From Persicobacter psychrovividus (GTDB lineage Bacteria; Bacteroidota; Bacteroidia; Cytophagales; Cyclobacteriaceae): a DNA stretch of 64,000 nt. Positions 37,030-46,916 of this stretch are shown one piece after another (within the stretch, counting starts at the first letter, position 1; each line of letters opens with the position of its first letter). The stretch is taken from positions 1,860,001-1,924,000 of the forward strand of contig NZ_AP025292.1 in the NCBI RefSeq assembly GCF_036492425.1. The letters run 5' to 3'. The translations under genes were made by a program, and so were the position numbers. The notes under the pieces were generated by a model. It searched no databases. It saw nothing but the letters and a program-made list of their open reading frames with translations, and had not been told where the DNA came from.

Positions 37030-37716
37030 ATGATCATCAACACAATTTTACCAGAAGAATGTCTCATACAGGAGCTGAATGGTAACATCAAGACGTTCCG
37101 CAAAACCATTTTTTTTCTGGAACAATATAAACGATTGGGTTTATTCAATGCCTTCAGGAAAGAGATTGCTGTGGGAGAAGTATCGATCAAGGTCGAAGAG
37201 GAAGGTAGCACAAGAATTGAGCACCGTGTCAATAACCGTAAAAAATCCACCGACACACGTGTCAGGGTTGATATGGGTGAAAACCACTCTTTCATTAAAA
37301 AGACTTTTAGCCAGCAAGACGAGCTTTTGGCGCAGGAGGAAGTGATCAGGACTGATGACCAGCTGATCGAGAAAATTATCATTACGGATTATAAAGAAGG
37401 TGAAACGACCCTCATTACTTTTCAATACAATGAACAGAAACTCATTGAGCGTATTGAATTCAGTAATGAGCATGGTTCTGTATTTCAAACAGCCTCCTTC
37501 CGATATGATAAAAAAGGGCGCCTCATAGAAGAAAAAGGCAGCCGCCACCGCAGGAAAATCAGTTTTGAAGAATTCCATTATATTACCCAGTTCAAGTATC
37601 TGAAAAAAGACAAACAAGGCAACTGGTTACAACGAAGACTGAAAACCGAGTATGGTTTCCATTATCAGAACGTAACCAAGTACGCCCTTGAGGAAAGAGA
37701 GCTTACTTATCAATAA
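37030..37716 (+). CDS. Protein of unknown function (228 residues)
   Basis: Soluble, highly charged protein with no signal peptide or membrane segment. The C-terminal half has RHS/YD-like beta-strand repeats, [14 protein letters not shown] and [14 protein letters not shown], of the kind where each strand ends in a charged turn. No enzyme motif is seen. It is 44 bases before pepT, same strand, and could be co-transcribed. Confidence 0.7.
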   Translation: MIINTILPEECLIQELNGNIKTFRKTIFFLEQYKRLGLFNAFRKEIAVGEVSIKVEEEGSTRIEHRVNNRKKSTDTRVRVDMGENHSFIKKTFSQQDELLAQEEVIRTDDQLIEKIIITDYKEGETTLITFQYNEQKLIERIEFSNEHGSVFQTASFRYDKKGRLIEEKGSRHRRKISFEEFHYITQFKYLKKDKQGNWLQRRLKTEYGFHYQNVTKYALEERELTYQ

Positions 37717-37760
37717 TTAAGATTTTGAGGGATCACCCCCTACAAACAACAGAAAAGACT

Positions 37761-38993
37761 ATGAAAGCCATCATTGAAAGATTTACAAGATATGTAAAAG
37801 TCGACACGGAATCTGATCCGACTGTCGAAGCAATCCCATCAACCCAAAAACAGTTTAACCTGGCCAATATGCTGGTCGAAGAACTCAAGGAGATTGGGAT
37901 GGAAGAGGTCACCATCGACGAACATGCGTATGTGATGGCCACCCTTCCTGCAAATGTAGATCATCAGGTACCGACGATCGGGTTTGTAGCACATATGGAT
38001 ACTTCCCCAGATTTCTGTGGGGCGAACGTAAAACCACAGCTTTGGGAAAATTATGACGGCAAAGACATCGTTTTGAATAAAGAACAAAACATTGTGCTGA
38101 AAACTGCTGACTTCCCAGAAATCCTTCAGTATAAAGGATGGGATTTGATTACCACCGATGGCACCACCCTTTTGGGCGCTGACGATAAAGCGGGCGTAAC
38201 AGAGATTGTTTCCGCAATGGAATTCCTGATCAAAAATCCAGCAATCAAGCACGGGGAAATCCGAATTTGCTTCACGCCTGACGAGGAAGTCGGCAAGGGT
38301 GCAGATCTTTTCGATGTTGAAAAATTTAATGCTGATTACGCTTACACTCTTGACGGTGGCCCTGTTGGGGAGCTTGAGTTTGAGAACTTCAATGCCGCAG
38401 GAGCAACGATCGAATTCAAAGGGGTTTCTGTTCATCCAGGAGCTGCCAAAGACAAGATGGTTAATTCCATGAGAATAGCCACTGAATTTGCGCAAGAATT
38501 CCCTGCTGATGAAACACCAGAAACAACGGAAGGCTATGAAGGTTTTTTCCATTTGGTTCATATGGAAGGCTCCATTGAAGCCTCTAAATTGCAATTCATT
38601 ATCCGCGATCACGACGGGGAGAAATATGAAGCCCGCAAGGCATTTGTAGAGAAGATGGTCAAGAAATATCAGGAGAAATATGGCACAGACATGGTCAAGC
38701 TGACAATGAAAGACCAGTATTTCAATATGCGTGAGAAGGTCGAGCCAGTGATGGAGATCGTTGATATCGCTGCCGAAGCCATGAAATCGCTTGAAATTAA
38801 ACCATTGATCAAGCCGATCCGAGGAGGAACTGATGGCGCGCGTCTTTCATTCATGGGGCTTCCTTGTCCGAATATCTTTGCAGGAGGGCACAACTTCCAT
38901 GGAAAGTATGAGTTTGTCCCTGTTCAGGCCATTGAGAAAGCCACTGAAGTAATTGTAAAGATTGCTGAACTGACTGCCCAGAAGCACCAATAA
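37761..38993 (+). CDS. pepT: Peptidase T (tripeptide aminopeptidase)
   Basis: Zinc-dependent cytosolic exopeptidase of the M20B family that removes the N-terminal residue of tripeptides. 410 residues from the ATG at 37761; the frame is open 12 codons earlier but only from an ATG in a non-coding-looking stretch. Visible: [14 protein letters not shown] (first metal His and Asp), [11 protein letters not shown] (bridging Asp), [12 protein letters not shown] (general base Glu and ligand), [16 protein letters not shown], and [16 protein letters not shown]. Confidence 0.95.
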   Translation: MKAIIERFTRYVKVDTESDPTVEAIPSTQKQFNLANMLVEELKEIGMEEVTIDEHAYVMATLPANVDHQVPTIGFVAHMDTSPDFCGANVKPQLWENYDGKDIVLNKEQNIVLKTADFPEILQYKGWDLITTDGTTLLGADDKAGVTEIVSAMEFLIKNPAIKHGEIRICFTPDEEVGKGADLFDVEKFNADYAYTLDGGPVGELEFENFNAAGATIEFKGVSVHPGAAKDKMVNSMRIATEFAQEFPADETPETTEGYEGFFHLVHMEGSIEASKLQFIIRDHDGEKYEARKAFVEKMVKKYQEKYGTDMVKLTMKDQYFNMREKVEPVMEIVDIAAEAMKSLEIKPLIKPIRGGTDGARLSFMGLPCPNIFAGGHNFHGKYEFVPVQAIEKATEVIVKIAELTAQKHQ

Positions 38994-39006
38994 TTTCATC
39001 TGCGAT

Positions 39007-39044
39007 AAAAAAGGCCCTTACGGTTAGCGTAAGGGCCTTTTTTT
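39007..39044. terminator. Bidirectional terminator after pepT
   Basis: A perfect 12-bp stem AAGGCCCTTACG / CGTAAGGGCCTT with a five-base loop and A/T runs on both sides; it lies between the convergent pepT and hlyD-type genes. Confidence 0.95.
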
Positions 39045-39112
39045 ATGCTGATGGGGGTAAGACCTTTCTTCCGAAATGATGGCACTCCCCTATCGCTTAT
39101 TTGATGATGCAA

Positions 39113-40423
39113 TTACTCTTCCTCCTTTTCCGCTACACGAACCTTGTCGCCATCGTTTAGGTTACGGGAAATAATCTGATAAGGACCCGTGATTAATTCA
39201 TCGCCAGAGTTTAACCCTTCGGTGATTTCAATGAAATCGAAATTGGAAATACCCGTCTTCACAGGCACTTTCTTCGCCACATCACCATCTTTAATGAACA
39301 CCACTTCCTCAATTTCCTTATCCGAACGACCAACGCCACCGTGCTTCAGGCTGTCGGCAACCGAACGGGTGGTTACTGCTGAAAGCGGTGCCATCACAGC
39401 ATCTTTCCGAGTTTTGGTTTTTATCTCAACACTGGCCGTCATTCCTGGACGGAAAGGGAAACCGTTTTGCTCCTCCAACAAATCAGCATAGGAGGAATTC
39501 AATACACGGATTTTTACCTCAAACTCCGTAATAGCATCTGCTGAGGCCTTATCTTTTGCTGTGTTGGCAATCGAGGTTACCACACCCGTAAATTTCTTAT
39601 TTAAATAAGCATAAGAATCAACATTAATAATAGCCGTATCGCCTTTATGCACCCTGATGATATCATTCTCATTCACATCCACTCTGGCTTCCATCGCTGA
39701 AAGGTCCGCTATACGCATCATTTCAGTACCTGCCATAGTTTGTGTCCCTACAACCCGTTCACCTTTTTCAACGCTCAGCTTCGTAACCTTGCCATCCATC
39801 GGCGCCACAATGTTCGTCAGGCGCAAATTTTCCTGAGCCTCCGCCAAAGAAGCTCTCGATGATTTAACAATATAATTGGAGGCCTTTACATTCTCCTCCG
39901 CTGCCGCCAAATCCTCTTTAGCAGCAAGAAATTCCGCTTCGGCACGCTGGAAATCTGCAACAGAAACCACTTCGTCCTTTTTCAGCTGTTGCTGACGTTT
40001 GTACTCCTGTTCCGCCCGAACAAAATTAGCTTTGCCCTTGGCAAGGTTAGACTTGGCCACGGCGAGGTTCGCCTGTTGCTGGTTATAGGCCGCACGCGCA
40101 CGGTCCACTGCTGAAATAAAATTGTCAGGGCGAATTCTTGCCAATAGTGCACCACTTTTTACAGAATCCCCTTCCTGAATATTCAATTTGATAATCTCCC
40201 CAGAAACCTCTGGCGAAATGTTCACTTCAACCACGGGCTGAATCATTCCCGAAGCACTCACCACCTCCGTAAGGTCTCCCAATCGGACCATACCTAACTC
40301 TACAACGACCCCTTCATCGGAACCGATCACGCCAGCTTTATGCAAGCCAAACAAGGAAAGAAGGACTACCCCAAGGATAATCAACAACACCTTTGGGCGA
40401 AGTATATTACTAAAAAAACTCAT
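39113..40423 (-). CDS. Periplasmic adaptor (HlyD/MacA-type) of an efflux system
   Basis: A 436-residue membrane fusion protein. N-terminal transmembrane anchor (about 9-28), lipoyl-like half (EVSGEIIKLNIQEGDSVKSG), a long coiled-coil hairpin (about 105-215, Ala/Gln/Lys-rich with AEAEFLAAKEDLAAAEENV), the second lipoyl half (IVAPMDGKVTKLSVEKGE) and a beta-barrel plus membrane-proximal domain. It should join an inner-membrane pump to the TolC-type protein encoded just upstream. No ABC, MacB-like or RND permease follows: the unit ends at the terminator at 39007. Confidence 0.92.
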   Translation of the reverse strand: MSFFSNILRPKVLLIILGVVLLSLFGLHKAGVIGSDEGVVVELGMVRLGDLTEVVSASGMIQPVVEVNISPEVSGEIIKLNIQEGDSVKSGALLARIRPDNFISAVDRARAAYNQQQANLAVAKSNLAKGKANFVRAEQEYKRQQQLKKDEVVSVADFQRAEAEFLAAKEDLAAAEENVKASNYIVKSSRASLAEAQENLRLTNIVAPMDGKVTKLSVEKGERVVGTQTMAGTEMMRIADLSAMEARVDVNENDIIRVHKGDTAIINVDSYAYLNKKFTGVVTSIANTAKDKASADAITEFEVKIRVLNSSYADLLEEQNGFPFRPGMTASVEIKTKTRKDAVMAPLSAVTTRSVADSLKHGGVGRSDKEIEEVVFIKDGDVAKKVPVKTGISNFDFIEITEGLNSGDELITGPYQIISRNLNDGDKVRVAEKEEE

Positions 40424-40444
40424 GGTATAATATTTTAAAAGTGG

Positions 40445-41893
40445 TTACAAAGTGATGGGCTGACCCGTATAGAATTCCAATAATTTCAGCTTGAAAACAT
40501 AATCATATTTCGCCCGCACCAATTCCGTATTGGCTGCAAAAAGGCTGTTGGAGGCAATCTGAAATTCTACGCTATTGGCGCTTCCTGCATCGAAACGCGA
40601 TTGTACCGCACGAAGGTTTTCTTCAAGAGCAATCACAGATTTCTGTGCCGCATCGTAGGTTTTCACGGCAGAATAGGCATCGTTATAAGCTTGCTCAATG
40701 CTCTGGCGAAGTTCATTTTTCGTCTGTACAGCATTAAGCGCCGCCCTGTTTTGTTGGATTTTTGCACGCTGATAATCACCTGTGCGTTTAAAGCCCTCAA
40801 AAATAGGAATGCTCAGGTTCAGCAGTAATTCATTCGACCAGTTATCTGAATATTGTTTGGTCCAGCCGACGGTCTGAAACTCCCCTGAAGGAATGGAAAA
40901 CTTTTGGTATACGGGCTGATTTCCCGCCTGATCCAAAAAGATGGAGGAAGACCGGGCAATTACCTCTACCTCATCCCCAATTGGCACCAAATTCTGATCC
41001 GAGTAGTTGGTAAAGGTACTTGCTGAAAGTGATAAACTCGGTAATAATGCCCCTTTGGCCATTCTCATGGCATATAAAGCACTGGTTTCGCGCTCTTCAG
41101 CCGCCTGAATTTCTGGCTGCGTCTGCAATGCCATAGCATATACTTGCTCCACCGTTTGATTAATCCACGGGTATTTGTCAGGATTGATGTCTGGCACAAC
41201 AATATCGAAATCTGTGGAGACAGGTTTTTGCATATTCTGCTGCAACTGAAGCAAAGCAAAACGCAGGTTGTTTTCCTGCTGAATTTGTTCCGCCTCATTG
41301 GACGCCAAAGTGGATTGCATCTGTAGCAGTTCCGTTTTTGCCACCGCACCAGCATTGTATTGCTTTTCGAGCTGATCTACCTGCTTTTCAGTGGTGGCCA
41401 CTTTATCCTTGGCATTGGCCAACAGCTCTTTATTGAAAATCACATTCATGTAACTTTGTGTTACCTGAAGCATGACATCATTGAGTGACTTTTCAAGGTC
41501 TTTCTCTGCAATATTGGTTTCTGTATTTGCCTGATTGATGTTATTATTAACCTGCATGCCTGCAAAAATTGGCATATTGGCGTTGGCAAAAACCCCATTG
41601 GTCTGAATCCGCTGATTCACAAAAAGGTTCGTGGTTCGGTCAATGGAGCGCCCCCAGGAATTACCATAACGCCCCCCCCCTGAAATGGTCGGAAAGCGAC
41701 TCGCCCGTGCCTGCTTCAGGTTAATTTCTGACTCTTGCTTGTTCAGTTTTTGCTGACTGACCACAAGGCTATTGCTCTTGGCGTATTCAATACACGCCAA
41801 AAGATCCCAGCCACCGTCGGCAGGTTGCTGCGCTTGAACAGTCATGCAGGGCAGGCTGAGCAAAAAAAAGATAGGCAGATGTTTCCAGTTCAT
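40445..41893 (-). CDS. TolC-family outer membrane efflux protein
   Basis: A 482-residue protein with a signal peptide (FFLLSLPCMTVQAQ) and two outer-membrane-efflux repeats: an N-terminal LLACIEYAKSNSLVVSQQKL and a central VYAMALQTQPEIQAAEER begin them, each followed by long amphipathic helices (KLNKQESEINLKQARAS). Expected to form the trimeric tunnel for the adaptor in the same operon (21 bases upstream of it). Confidence 0.93.
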   Translation of the reverse strand: MNWKHLPIFFLLSLPCMTVQAQQPADGGWDLLACIEYAKSNSLVVSQQKLNKQESEINLKQARASRFPTISGGGRYGNSWGRSIDRTTNLFVNQRIQTNGVFANANMPIFAGMQVNNNINQANTETNIAEKDLEKSLNDVMLQVTQSYMNVIFNKELLANAKDKVATTEKQVDQLEKQYNAGAVAKTELLQMQSTLASNEAEQIQQENNLRFALLQLQQNMQKPVSTDFDIVVPDINPDKYPWINQTVEQVYAMALQTQPEIQAAEERETSALYAMRMAKGALLPSLSLSASTFTNYSDQNLVPIGDEVEVIARSSSIFLDQAGNQPVYQKFSIPSGEFQTVGWTKQYSDNWSNELLLNLSIPIFEGFKRTGDYQRAKIQQNRAALNAVQTKNELRQSIEQAYNDAYSAVKTYDAAQKSVIALEENLRAVQSRFDAGSANSVEFQIASNSLFAANTELVRAKYDYVFKLKLLEFYTGQPITL

Positions 41894-41921
41894 ATAATTA
41901 GGTTAAAATTGTTCCGTGTTG

Positions 41922-42596
41922 TTATTCAATAATCGGCACATACAAAATGTGCTTTACCCAGCTTAGGCTATCGATATATTGCGTTGTTAAAGGGCGCAGC
42001 GGGGAATCCATCTCAATCACCTGGCAGGCCAAATCCGACTTCCCTCTGCGCGATACCGTCATGTTGGCAATATTGCAATTATCATGAGATAAAATATTTG
42101 AGATAAAGGCAATCGATCCCGGACGATCATCCGCAAGGATAATCAAAGTATGCAAGTTGGCTGAGAAATTCGCTGAGAAGCCATTCACTTCCGCAATACG
42201 GATCACACCGCCACCGCGACTTTCACCGATCACTTCCACTACATTATCCTGAGCCTTCAGGCGCAACTTAATGGTGTTTGGGTGCATGGTCGAAGCATTT
42301 CCCACGGACTTAAACTCATAGGCCATTCCCGCTTCCTCGGCATGCTCAAAGGCGGTCTTGATACGCTTGTCATCCGTATGAAAATCCAGCAAACCTGCCA
42401 ATATTGCGCGGTCAGAACCGTGCCCCTCATAGGTTCGGGCAAATGAATTATAAAAAGTAATCTCAGCATGTTCAGGCTGAGCACCCAAAATTCTGATGGC
42501 CGCACGGGCAATCCTAACAACACCCGCAGTGTGACTGCTCGATGGGCCGATCATCACTGGACCAATCATATCGAAAACGCTGCTTCTCTCTGCCAT
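41922..42596 (-). CDS. sdaAB: L-serine dehydratase, beta subunit
   Basis: A 224-residue subunit of the iron-sulphur L-serine ammonia-lyase that makes pyruvate from serine. MIGPSSSHTAGVVRIARAA is the signature of the N-terminal domain, and an ACT domain forms the C-terminus (LIILADDRPGSIAFISNIL). The alpha subunit with the cluster cysteines is not adjacent, so it must be elsewhere if the enzyme is active. It lies 28 bases upstream of the TolC gene, possibly co-transcribed. Confidence 0.93.
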   Translation of the reverse strand: MAERSSVFDMIGPVMIGPSSSHTAGVVRIARAAIRILGAQPEHAEITFYNSFARTYEGHGSDRAILAGLLDFHTDDKRIKTAFEHAEEAGMAYEFKSVGNASTMHPNTIKLRLKAQDNVVEVIGESRGGGVIRIAEVNGFSANFSANLHTLIILADDRPGSIAFISNILSHDNCNIANMTVSRRGKSDLACQVIEMDSPLRPLTTQYIDSLSWVKHILYVPIIE

Positions 42597-42667
42597 AACT
42601 TATATTGAAAATATTATTAAATTCGCTACTGATAAACAAATATTATTTAATCGGTCATTTTTCAATT

Positions 42668-43495
42668 ATGAAGGTAAATTTTGATGGTCATATTCTCGAT
42701 GCCACTGCGGTAAAAATATCATCCAACGATCGTGGCTTTCAGTACGCTGATGGGATCTTTGAAACAATCATCCTTAAAGATGCCAAAATCCAATACTTAC
42801 CATATCACCTTCAAAGACTAAAAAAGGGCCTTCATGCCTTGAAATTAGCAAATTCCTCCACAAAAGAACCCATTGAGTGGGAAGAAAAAATCCTGGAATT
42901 GGCAAAAATCAACAGAATGTCGGATTCGAGGATAAAAATTTTCGTTTGGCGACAACAGGGTGGGCTCTACACCCCCACAGGCACGGATTTTCATTACCTG
43001 ATCACCAGCCGAGAATATCACCCAGCCAAGCCTCAGGCACTGAAAAATGTCGGCATTTGTAAAAGTTTATTTTTGAGTCCCTCCCCTTTCTCTTCCTGCA
43101 AAACAATGAATGCGCTCAGCTACGTGATGGCTGGCATTGAAAAACGGGAAAACGAATGGGAAGAGATTATTCTTTGCGATCGCAGAGGCCACCTTTCCGA
43201 AGCCGGAAGCGCAAATTTATTCTGGAAAAAGGGGAATGAGTTTTTCACGCCCTCCCTGAACACAGGTTGCATAGCGGGTGTCAGGCGGGCAGCACTTATT
43301 GAAGAACTTGAGGAGCAAGGCTACACCGTAAACCGCGGAGAATATTCGCTGCTTCATCTTGAAAAAGCTTCCCACCTATGGAAAACAAATGTGACGGGCA
43401 TGGTCCCGATTGCACAATTAGAACATCTTTTATTTGAAGAAACCTTACCCGAGGAGGTGGCAATATTGCAAAATCATTATAATCAGGTGAAATGA
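42668..43495 (+). CDS. Class IV PLP aminotransferase (PabC/IlvE fold)
   Basis: A 275-residue fold-type IV PLP enzyme. RGFQYADGIFETI is the N-terminal signature; the PLP lysine should be the K in CKTMNALSYV, and LSEAGSANLFW and GCIAGVRRAAL follow. It could be aminodeoxychorismate lyase (folate pathway), branched-chain or D-amino acid aminotransferase; the sequence does not decide. Start at 42668 because the family pattern begins there; an upstream ATG 21 codons earlier lies in unlikely sequence. Confidence 0.88.
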   Translation: MKVNFDGHILDATAVKISSNDRGFQYADGIFETIILKDAKIQYLPYHLQRLKKGLHALKLANSSTKEPIEWEEKILELAKINRMSDSRIKIFVWRQQGGLYTPTGTDFHYLITSREYHPAKPQALKNVGICKSLFLSPSPFSSCKTMNALSYVMAGIEKRENEWEEIILCDRRGHLSEAGSANLFWKKGNEFFTPSLNTGCIAGVRRAALIEELEEQGYTVNRGEYSLLHLEKASHLWKTNVTGMVPIAQLEHLLFEETLPEEVAILQNHYNQVK

Positions 43496-43576
43496 CCTGA
43501 ATGTGATCAAGATTTAAAACGAAGCGCCGCAAAACACGTTCATGATAGTATATATAGGGATTAAACTACTGGAACT

Positions 43577-43861
43577 ATGATGAATAAGGAAACAGCACTC
43601 GTTTGGAAATTAGTTTGTCATGATGACCAAAGCATCAAAACATGGCAAAGCAAAGCCGCCGCAGTAAATAATGATCAGGATGCTTTAAGTGCACAAATTA
43701 GAGAATGGATCTCAAAAATGGCGCATCGCGTAACCACAGAAGCTGATGATATAGAACCGCAGCTCGTTTTGGATTCTGCCATGATGGTCGATTGGGACCT
43801 TATTTCGAGATCAATCATTTATTCACTCCAGCCACCAACGCCAAAAGAAGAAATCAACTAA
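43577..43861 (+). CDS. Small protein of unknown function (94 residues)
   Basis: A soluble helical protein (MMNKETALVWKLVCHDDQSIKTW...). It follows the aminotransferase by 81 bases and ends 14 bases before a strong terminator, so it is probably expressed. No domain recognised. Confidence 0.65.
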   Translation: MMNKETALVWKLVCHDDQSIKTWQSKAAAVNNDQDALSAQIREWISKMAHRVTTEADDIEPQLVLDSAMMVDWDLISRSIIYSLQPPTPKEEIN

Positions 43862-43874
43862 ATATGCTTTGCGT

Positions 43875-43914
43875 AAAAAAAAGGGCGACAATTTTTATAT
43901 TGTCGCCCTTTTTT
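43875..43914. terminator. Bidirectional terminator
   Basis: A 12-bp stem AAGGGCGACAAT / ATTGTCGCCCTT with A and T runs on both sides, between two convergent genes. Confidence 0.95.
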
Positions 43915-43983
43915 GTGGGTTAATTTCCATGCGCTACGCTCCAACTTCCTATACCCCTTCCTACATAAGAATGCTCCTCGTTC

Positions 43984-45570
43984 TTAATTATCGCCTACCA
44001 AAAACAGGATCTGATCATTAGGATCGAGCTTTATCGCATTCACCTGCTCTCCTGTTTGCAAGCGGAATGTCTGTTCCAGCTGATCTAAATCACGGGAAAA
44101 ATAAATTTTATCCCCTTCAAAAGTGATCGCCATAAATTCGATTTTGATCTTCACCAGCTTATCCTGATGCTGCTTCACTGTAACGATCGTTTCCTTATGT
44201 TCTTTATCATAAGCAACGGTATAACTCAGTCGGGGCAATAAAGGCGTTTCCAGCCAATGCTGAAAAAATCCTTTCAAATTACGCTTGGTCGTTGACTGCA
44301 TTACTCGCTCAAAATCAGCAGTTGAAGCATTTTTCCCTTTGTAGGTATTGTAATATTTTTGTATTCCTGCATGAAAGGCGGCATCACCAATCTCCTGACG
44401 AAGCATATGCAAAACCCACGCTCCCTTCTGATATGAATAAGCATTCAATAGTTTTGAGGGATCAGGATTCCCTCCAGGACGAACCACCTTCGACGGAAAC
44501 TTAGCCTTAAAGGCCAACAAGCGCTCCCTTGCCTGCCCCATATATTCATTCAGCGCAGCAGTACCGTACTCATGCTCCAAGTACATGGCTGTAAAGTAAG
44601 TAGCAAAACCCTCCGACAACCACAAATCATTCCAGCTTGCTTCCGTAACGGTATTTCCAAACCACTGATGAGCGATCTCATGAGCGACCAACGTTTCCAT
44701 TTTTTTAGGATCGTCCACCGCATTTTCATCATAAAAGATGTTTCCCGCATTCTCCATTCCTCCGTAGCGAGTGGTAGACTGCACCTGCCACAATGCCTCG
44801 AAAGGATATGGTCCGATGTATTCACTGAAAAAATCCATGACTTTATTGGTGACTCTCAGCGCCCCATGCATTTTCGCAGAATCCTCAGCATAAGCAAATC
44901 CTTTCATCGGAATCCCCTGCCCATCAATCTCCCAGGAAGCCAATTTAGCGGCACCAAAAACCATCACCTTCGTCGGGATAGGCGTGGCTTCACGATAATG
45001 CCAGTCTTTGTACATTCCCCCATGCCACTGTGAGGACACCAACTTTCCATTGGCAACAACCGACATATATTCTGGGGCGGTAATATACCAATCTACCGAG
45101 GCCTTATCATCAGGCCGATCCATTACTGGCAGATAGTTCTTCGCCCTAACAGGCCAGTTATCTCCAAAAAAGGTCTTATGGCCATGTCTATTTTGGCTGA
45201 TAATCAACCCGTCTTTGGGAACACCTGCATATTTAATGGTCACCGTAGCGGTATCGCCTTTCGATATTGCACTTTCGATCATCAACTGATCAAGATCCTG
45301 ACTGAAGTCTACCTGCCGACCGCCTGCACTCACCTGATCAACGAGCATTCCACCGTCTTCAGATTGCCCCACAAGGTCAAGGGTGAAGTTACTTTTATTT
45401 TCACGTGCCAGAAAATGTACCTGCGCCGTTCCTTGAATGCTATCATTGATACTATTGACCAAAATGTCAAAACGATAATGTAAAACATCGATATCCGTTT
45501 GTGCCCAAGTCCGATGACTTGCCCCCACGAAAAAGATCAACATAAAAACGGTCAAAATATTTTTGCTCAT
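43984..45570 (-). CDS. M1-family metallopeptidase, secreted
   Basis: A 528-residue zinc aminopeptidase-like protein with a signal peptide (VFMLIFFVGASHRTWAQ). Core motifs: GGMENAG (substrate N-terminus binding), VAHEIAHQWFGN (zinc motif) with the third ligand in LSEGFATYFTAMYLEHEYG. It is shorter than classical M1 enzymes (about 600-880 residues): the C-terminal helical domain is reduced, so the fold ends soon after the catalytic domain. Single gene. Confidence 0.92.
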   Translation of the reverse strand: MSKNILTVFMLIFFVGASHRTWAQTDIDVLHYRFDILVNSINDSIQGTAQVHFLARENKSNFTLDLVGQSEDGGMLVDQVSAGGRQVDFSQDLDQLMIESAISKGDTATVTIKYAGVPKDGLIISQNRHGHKTFFGDNWPVRAKNYLPVMDRPDDKASVDWYITAPEYMSVVANGKLVSSQWHGGMYKDWHYREATPIPTKVMVFGAAKLASWEIDGQGIPMKGFAYAEDSAKMHGALRVTNKVMDFFSEYIGPYPFEALWQVQSTTRYGGMENAGNIFYDENAVDDPKKMETLVAHEIAHQWFGNTVTEASWNDLWLSEGFATYFTAMYLEHEYGTAALNEYMGQARERLLAFKAKFPSKVVRPGGNPDPSKLLNAYSYQKGAWVLHMLRQEIGDAAFHAGIQKYYNTYKGKNASTADFERVMQSTTKRNLKGFFQHWLETPLLPRLSYTVAYDKEHKETIVTVKQHQDKLVKIKIEFMAITFEGDKIYFSRDLDQLEQTFRLQTGEQVNAIKLDPNDQILFLVGDN

Positions 45571-45660
45571 AATAGCTTGAGTATGTTCAATTCCAAAAAT
45601 TTGTATTCAGTTCCAGGCTGAGGTTTGCAGTTGCATTTTACTCAACGGTAAATACAAAAC

Positions 45661-45691
45661 TAAAAAAAACGCAGTCCAAATTGAACTGCGT
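45661..45691 (-). terminator. Terminator downstream of the 43-residue protein
   Basis: ACGCAGT-9 nt-ACTGCGT, followed on the minus strand by eight T. It lies 30 bases after the stop of the tiny gene and before the M1 peptidase start. Confidence 0.88.
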
Positions 45692-45721
45692 TTGATATTA
45701 TAAAACAATTTTAATCTAAAA

Positions 45722-45853
45722 TCAGAAAGGGCGACGGTTATTCTTCGCTCTAACAGGAACTAACTGTGCCTTTTTGGTCTTTTTAATTTGCTCTTTTCTA
45801 TAAATTGCTACTGAAGCAACAGAAAGTAAAGCAAAGATGGTTATACTGATCAT
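45722..45853 (-). CDS. Very small membrane protein (43 residues)
   Basis: ATG at 45853 to TGA at 45722. The first 17 residues form a hydrophobic helix (ITIFALLSVASVAIY), followed by a strongly basic tail with KEQIKKTKKAQLV and RAKNNRRPF. It is not near other genes in frame, has its own strong terminator and is about 70 bases downstream of miaA. Small hydrophobic proteins of this kind are easily missed; function unknown. The alternative is that this is chance coding, but the terminator and the protein-like composition argue against it. Confidence 0.6.
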   Translation of the reverse strand: MISITIFALLSVASVAIYRKEQIKKTKKAQLVPVRAKNNRRPF

Positions 45854-45920
45854 ATAAGTATCTTTAGTTACAATAAGGAATAATCAATAATCGTTCCAAT
45901 TTTGACATAAAATAAGACAA

Positions 45921-46841
45921 TCAATTATTTTTATTCCAATGAGAAATAATGTTTTGAATATTTTCTTGAAGACCGTTTTCTGCACTTAGCCACAAAATCT
46001 TATGCCCCCGCTTCTCCATTCTACGGAAAAACGTCATCTGACGTTTTGAAAAACGGTGAATTTGGGCTTCTAAGGACATAAACATCTCCTCGTAGGACAA
46101 ATCCCCCAAAAGGTGTTCAGTAATCAATTTATACTCCAAACCATAGTAAATCAAATCCTCAGCAGGCACTTGCTCCAATAAGCTTTGCACCTCTTCGATC
46201 ATTCCCTCTTCTAACCTTTTCTGAAGGCGTAATGTTATTTTCTTTCTTCTAAGGTCACGGTGAATATCAATACCGACTAACAGCTGCTTTTCGAGGGGTA
46301 ATGGTTTTACCCATGTTGGTAATTCTTGCGCATTATGTTGCTGAAAAAAGCGTGCAATCTCAATTGCTCTAATGGTACGCTTGCGGTGCCCCCAGTCTGA
46401 AAAATACGCTGGCGCCCCCACCCCCTTCAGCAAGTCGGTCAGGGCTTCGTCGGTCAGGGCCTCACTTTGCTGCCGCCATTGCGCATCCACGGACACAATG
46501 GTATTTTCATTCCCCTCCAAAATAGTCTGTATATAAAGCCCTGTGCCGCCACAGAGGATCGGTAATTTAGCCCGTGAAATAATTTGCTGAAATGCCGCAT
46601 GAAAATCCTTTTGAAATTCACTCAGGTTATAACGATAGCCTGCATCACGGATATCAATCAAATGGTGGGCGACATCACCATATTCTGCCAGGTCTTTCCC
46701 TGTCCCAATATCCATCTTCCGATAAATCTGACGTGAATCGCCGCTAATAATTTCGCCATTTAATGCCTGAGCAAGTGCCACAGCATGTGCTGTTTTTCCT
46801 GAAGCCGTCGGCCCTATGATGGTGATCAGTTCATTTCTCAT
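45921..46841 (-). CDS. miaA: tRNA dimethylallyltransferase
   Basis: Adds an isopentenyl group to A37 of tRNAs that read codons starting with U. 306 residues. Walker A-like IIGPTASGKTAHAVALA, the substrate motif ISGDSRQIYRKMDIGTGK, PILCGGTGLYIQ, and the C-terminal RRMEKRGHKILWL. Normal length for the family. Likely to be the gene upstream of the tiny membrane-protein gene in the same unit. Confidence 0.96.
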   Translation of the reverse strand: MRNELITIIGPTASGKTAHAVALAQALNGEIISGDSRQIYRKMDIGTGKDLAEYGDVAHHLIDIRDAGYRYNLSEFQKDFHAAFQQIISRAKLPILCGGTGLYIQTILEGNENTIVSVDAQWRQQSEALTDEALTDLLKGVGAPAYFSDWGHRKRTIRAIEIARFFQQHNAQELPTWVKPLPLEKQLLVGIDIHRDLRRKKITLRLQKRLEEGMIEEVQSLLEQVPAEDLIYYGLEYKLITEHLLGDLSYEEMFMSLEAQIHRFSKRQMTFFRRMEKRGHKILWLSAENGLQENIQNIISHWNKNN

Positions 46842-46916
46842 CCCAATAATTTTTCACTATGATTTTACAAAAGTAAAAAAAATCCCAACTTGCCACTTCA
46901 ATAAACACTAGCAATC

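Noticed and set aside
37839-38612. Antisense frame of about 257 codons within pepT
   Set aside because: Fully covered by the peptidase T gene, with no motif of its own.
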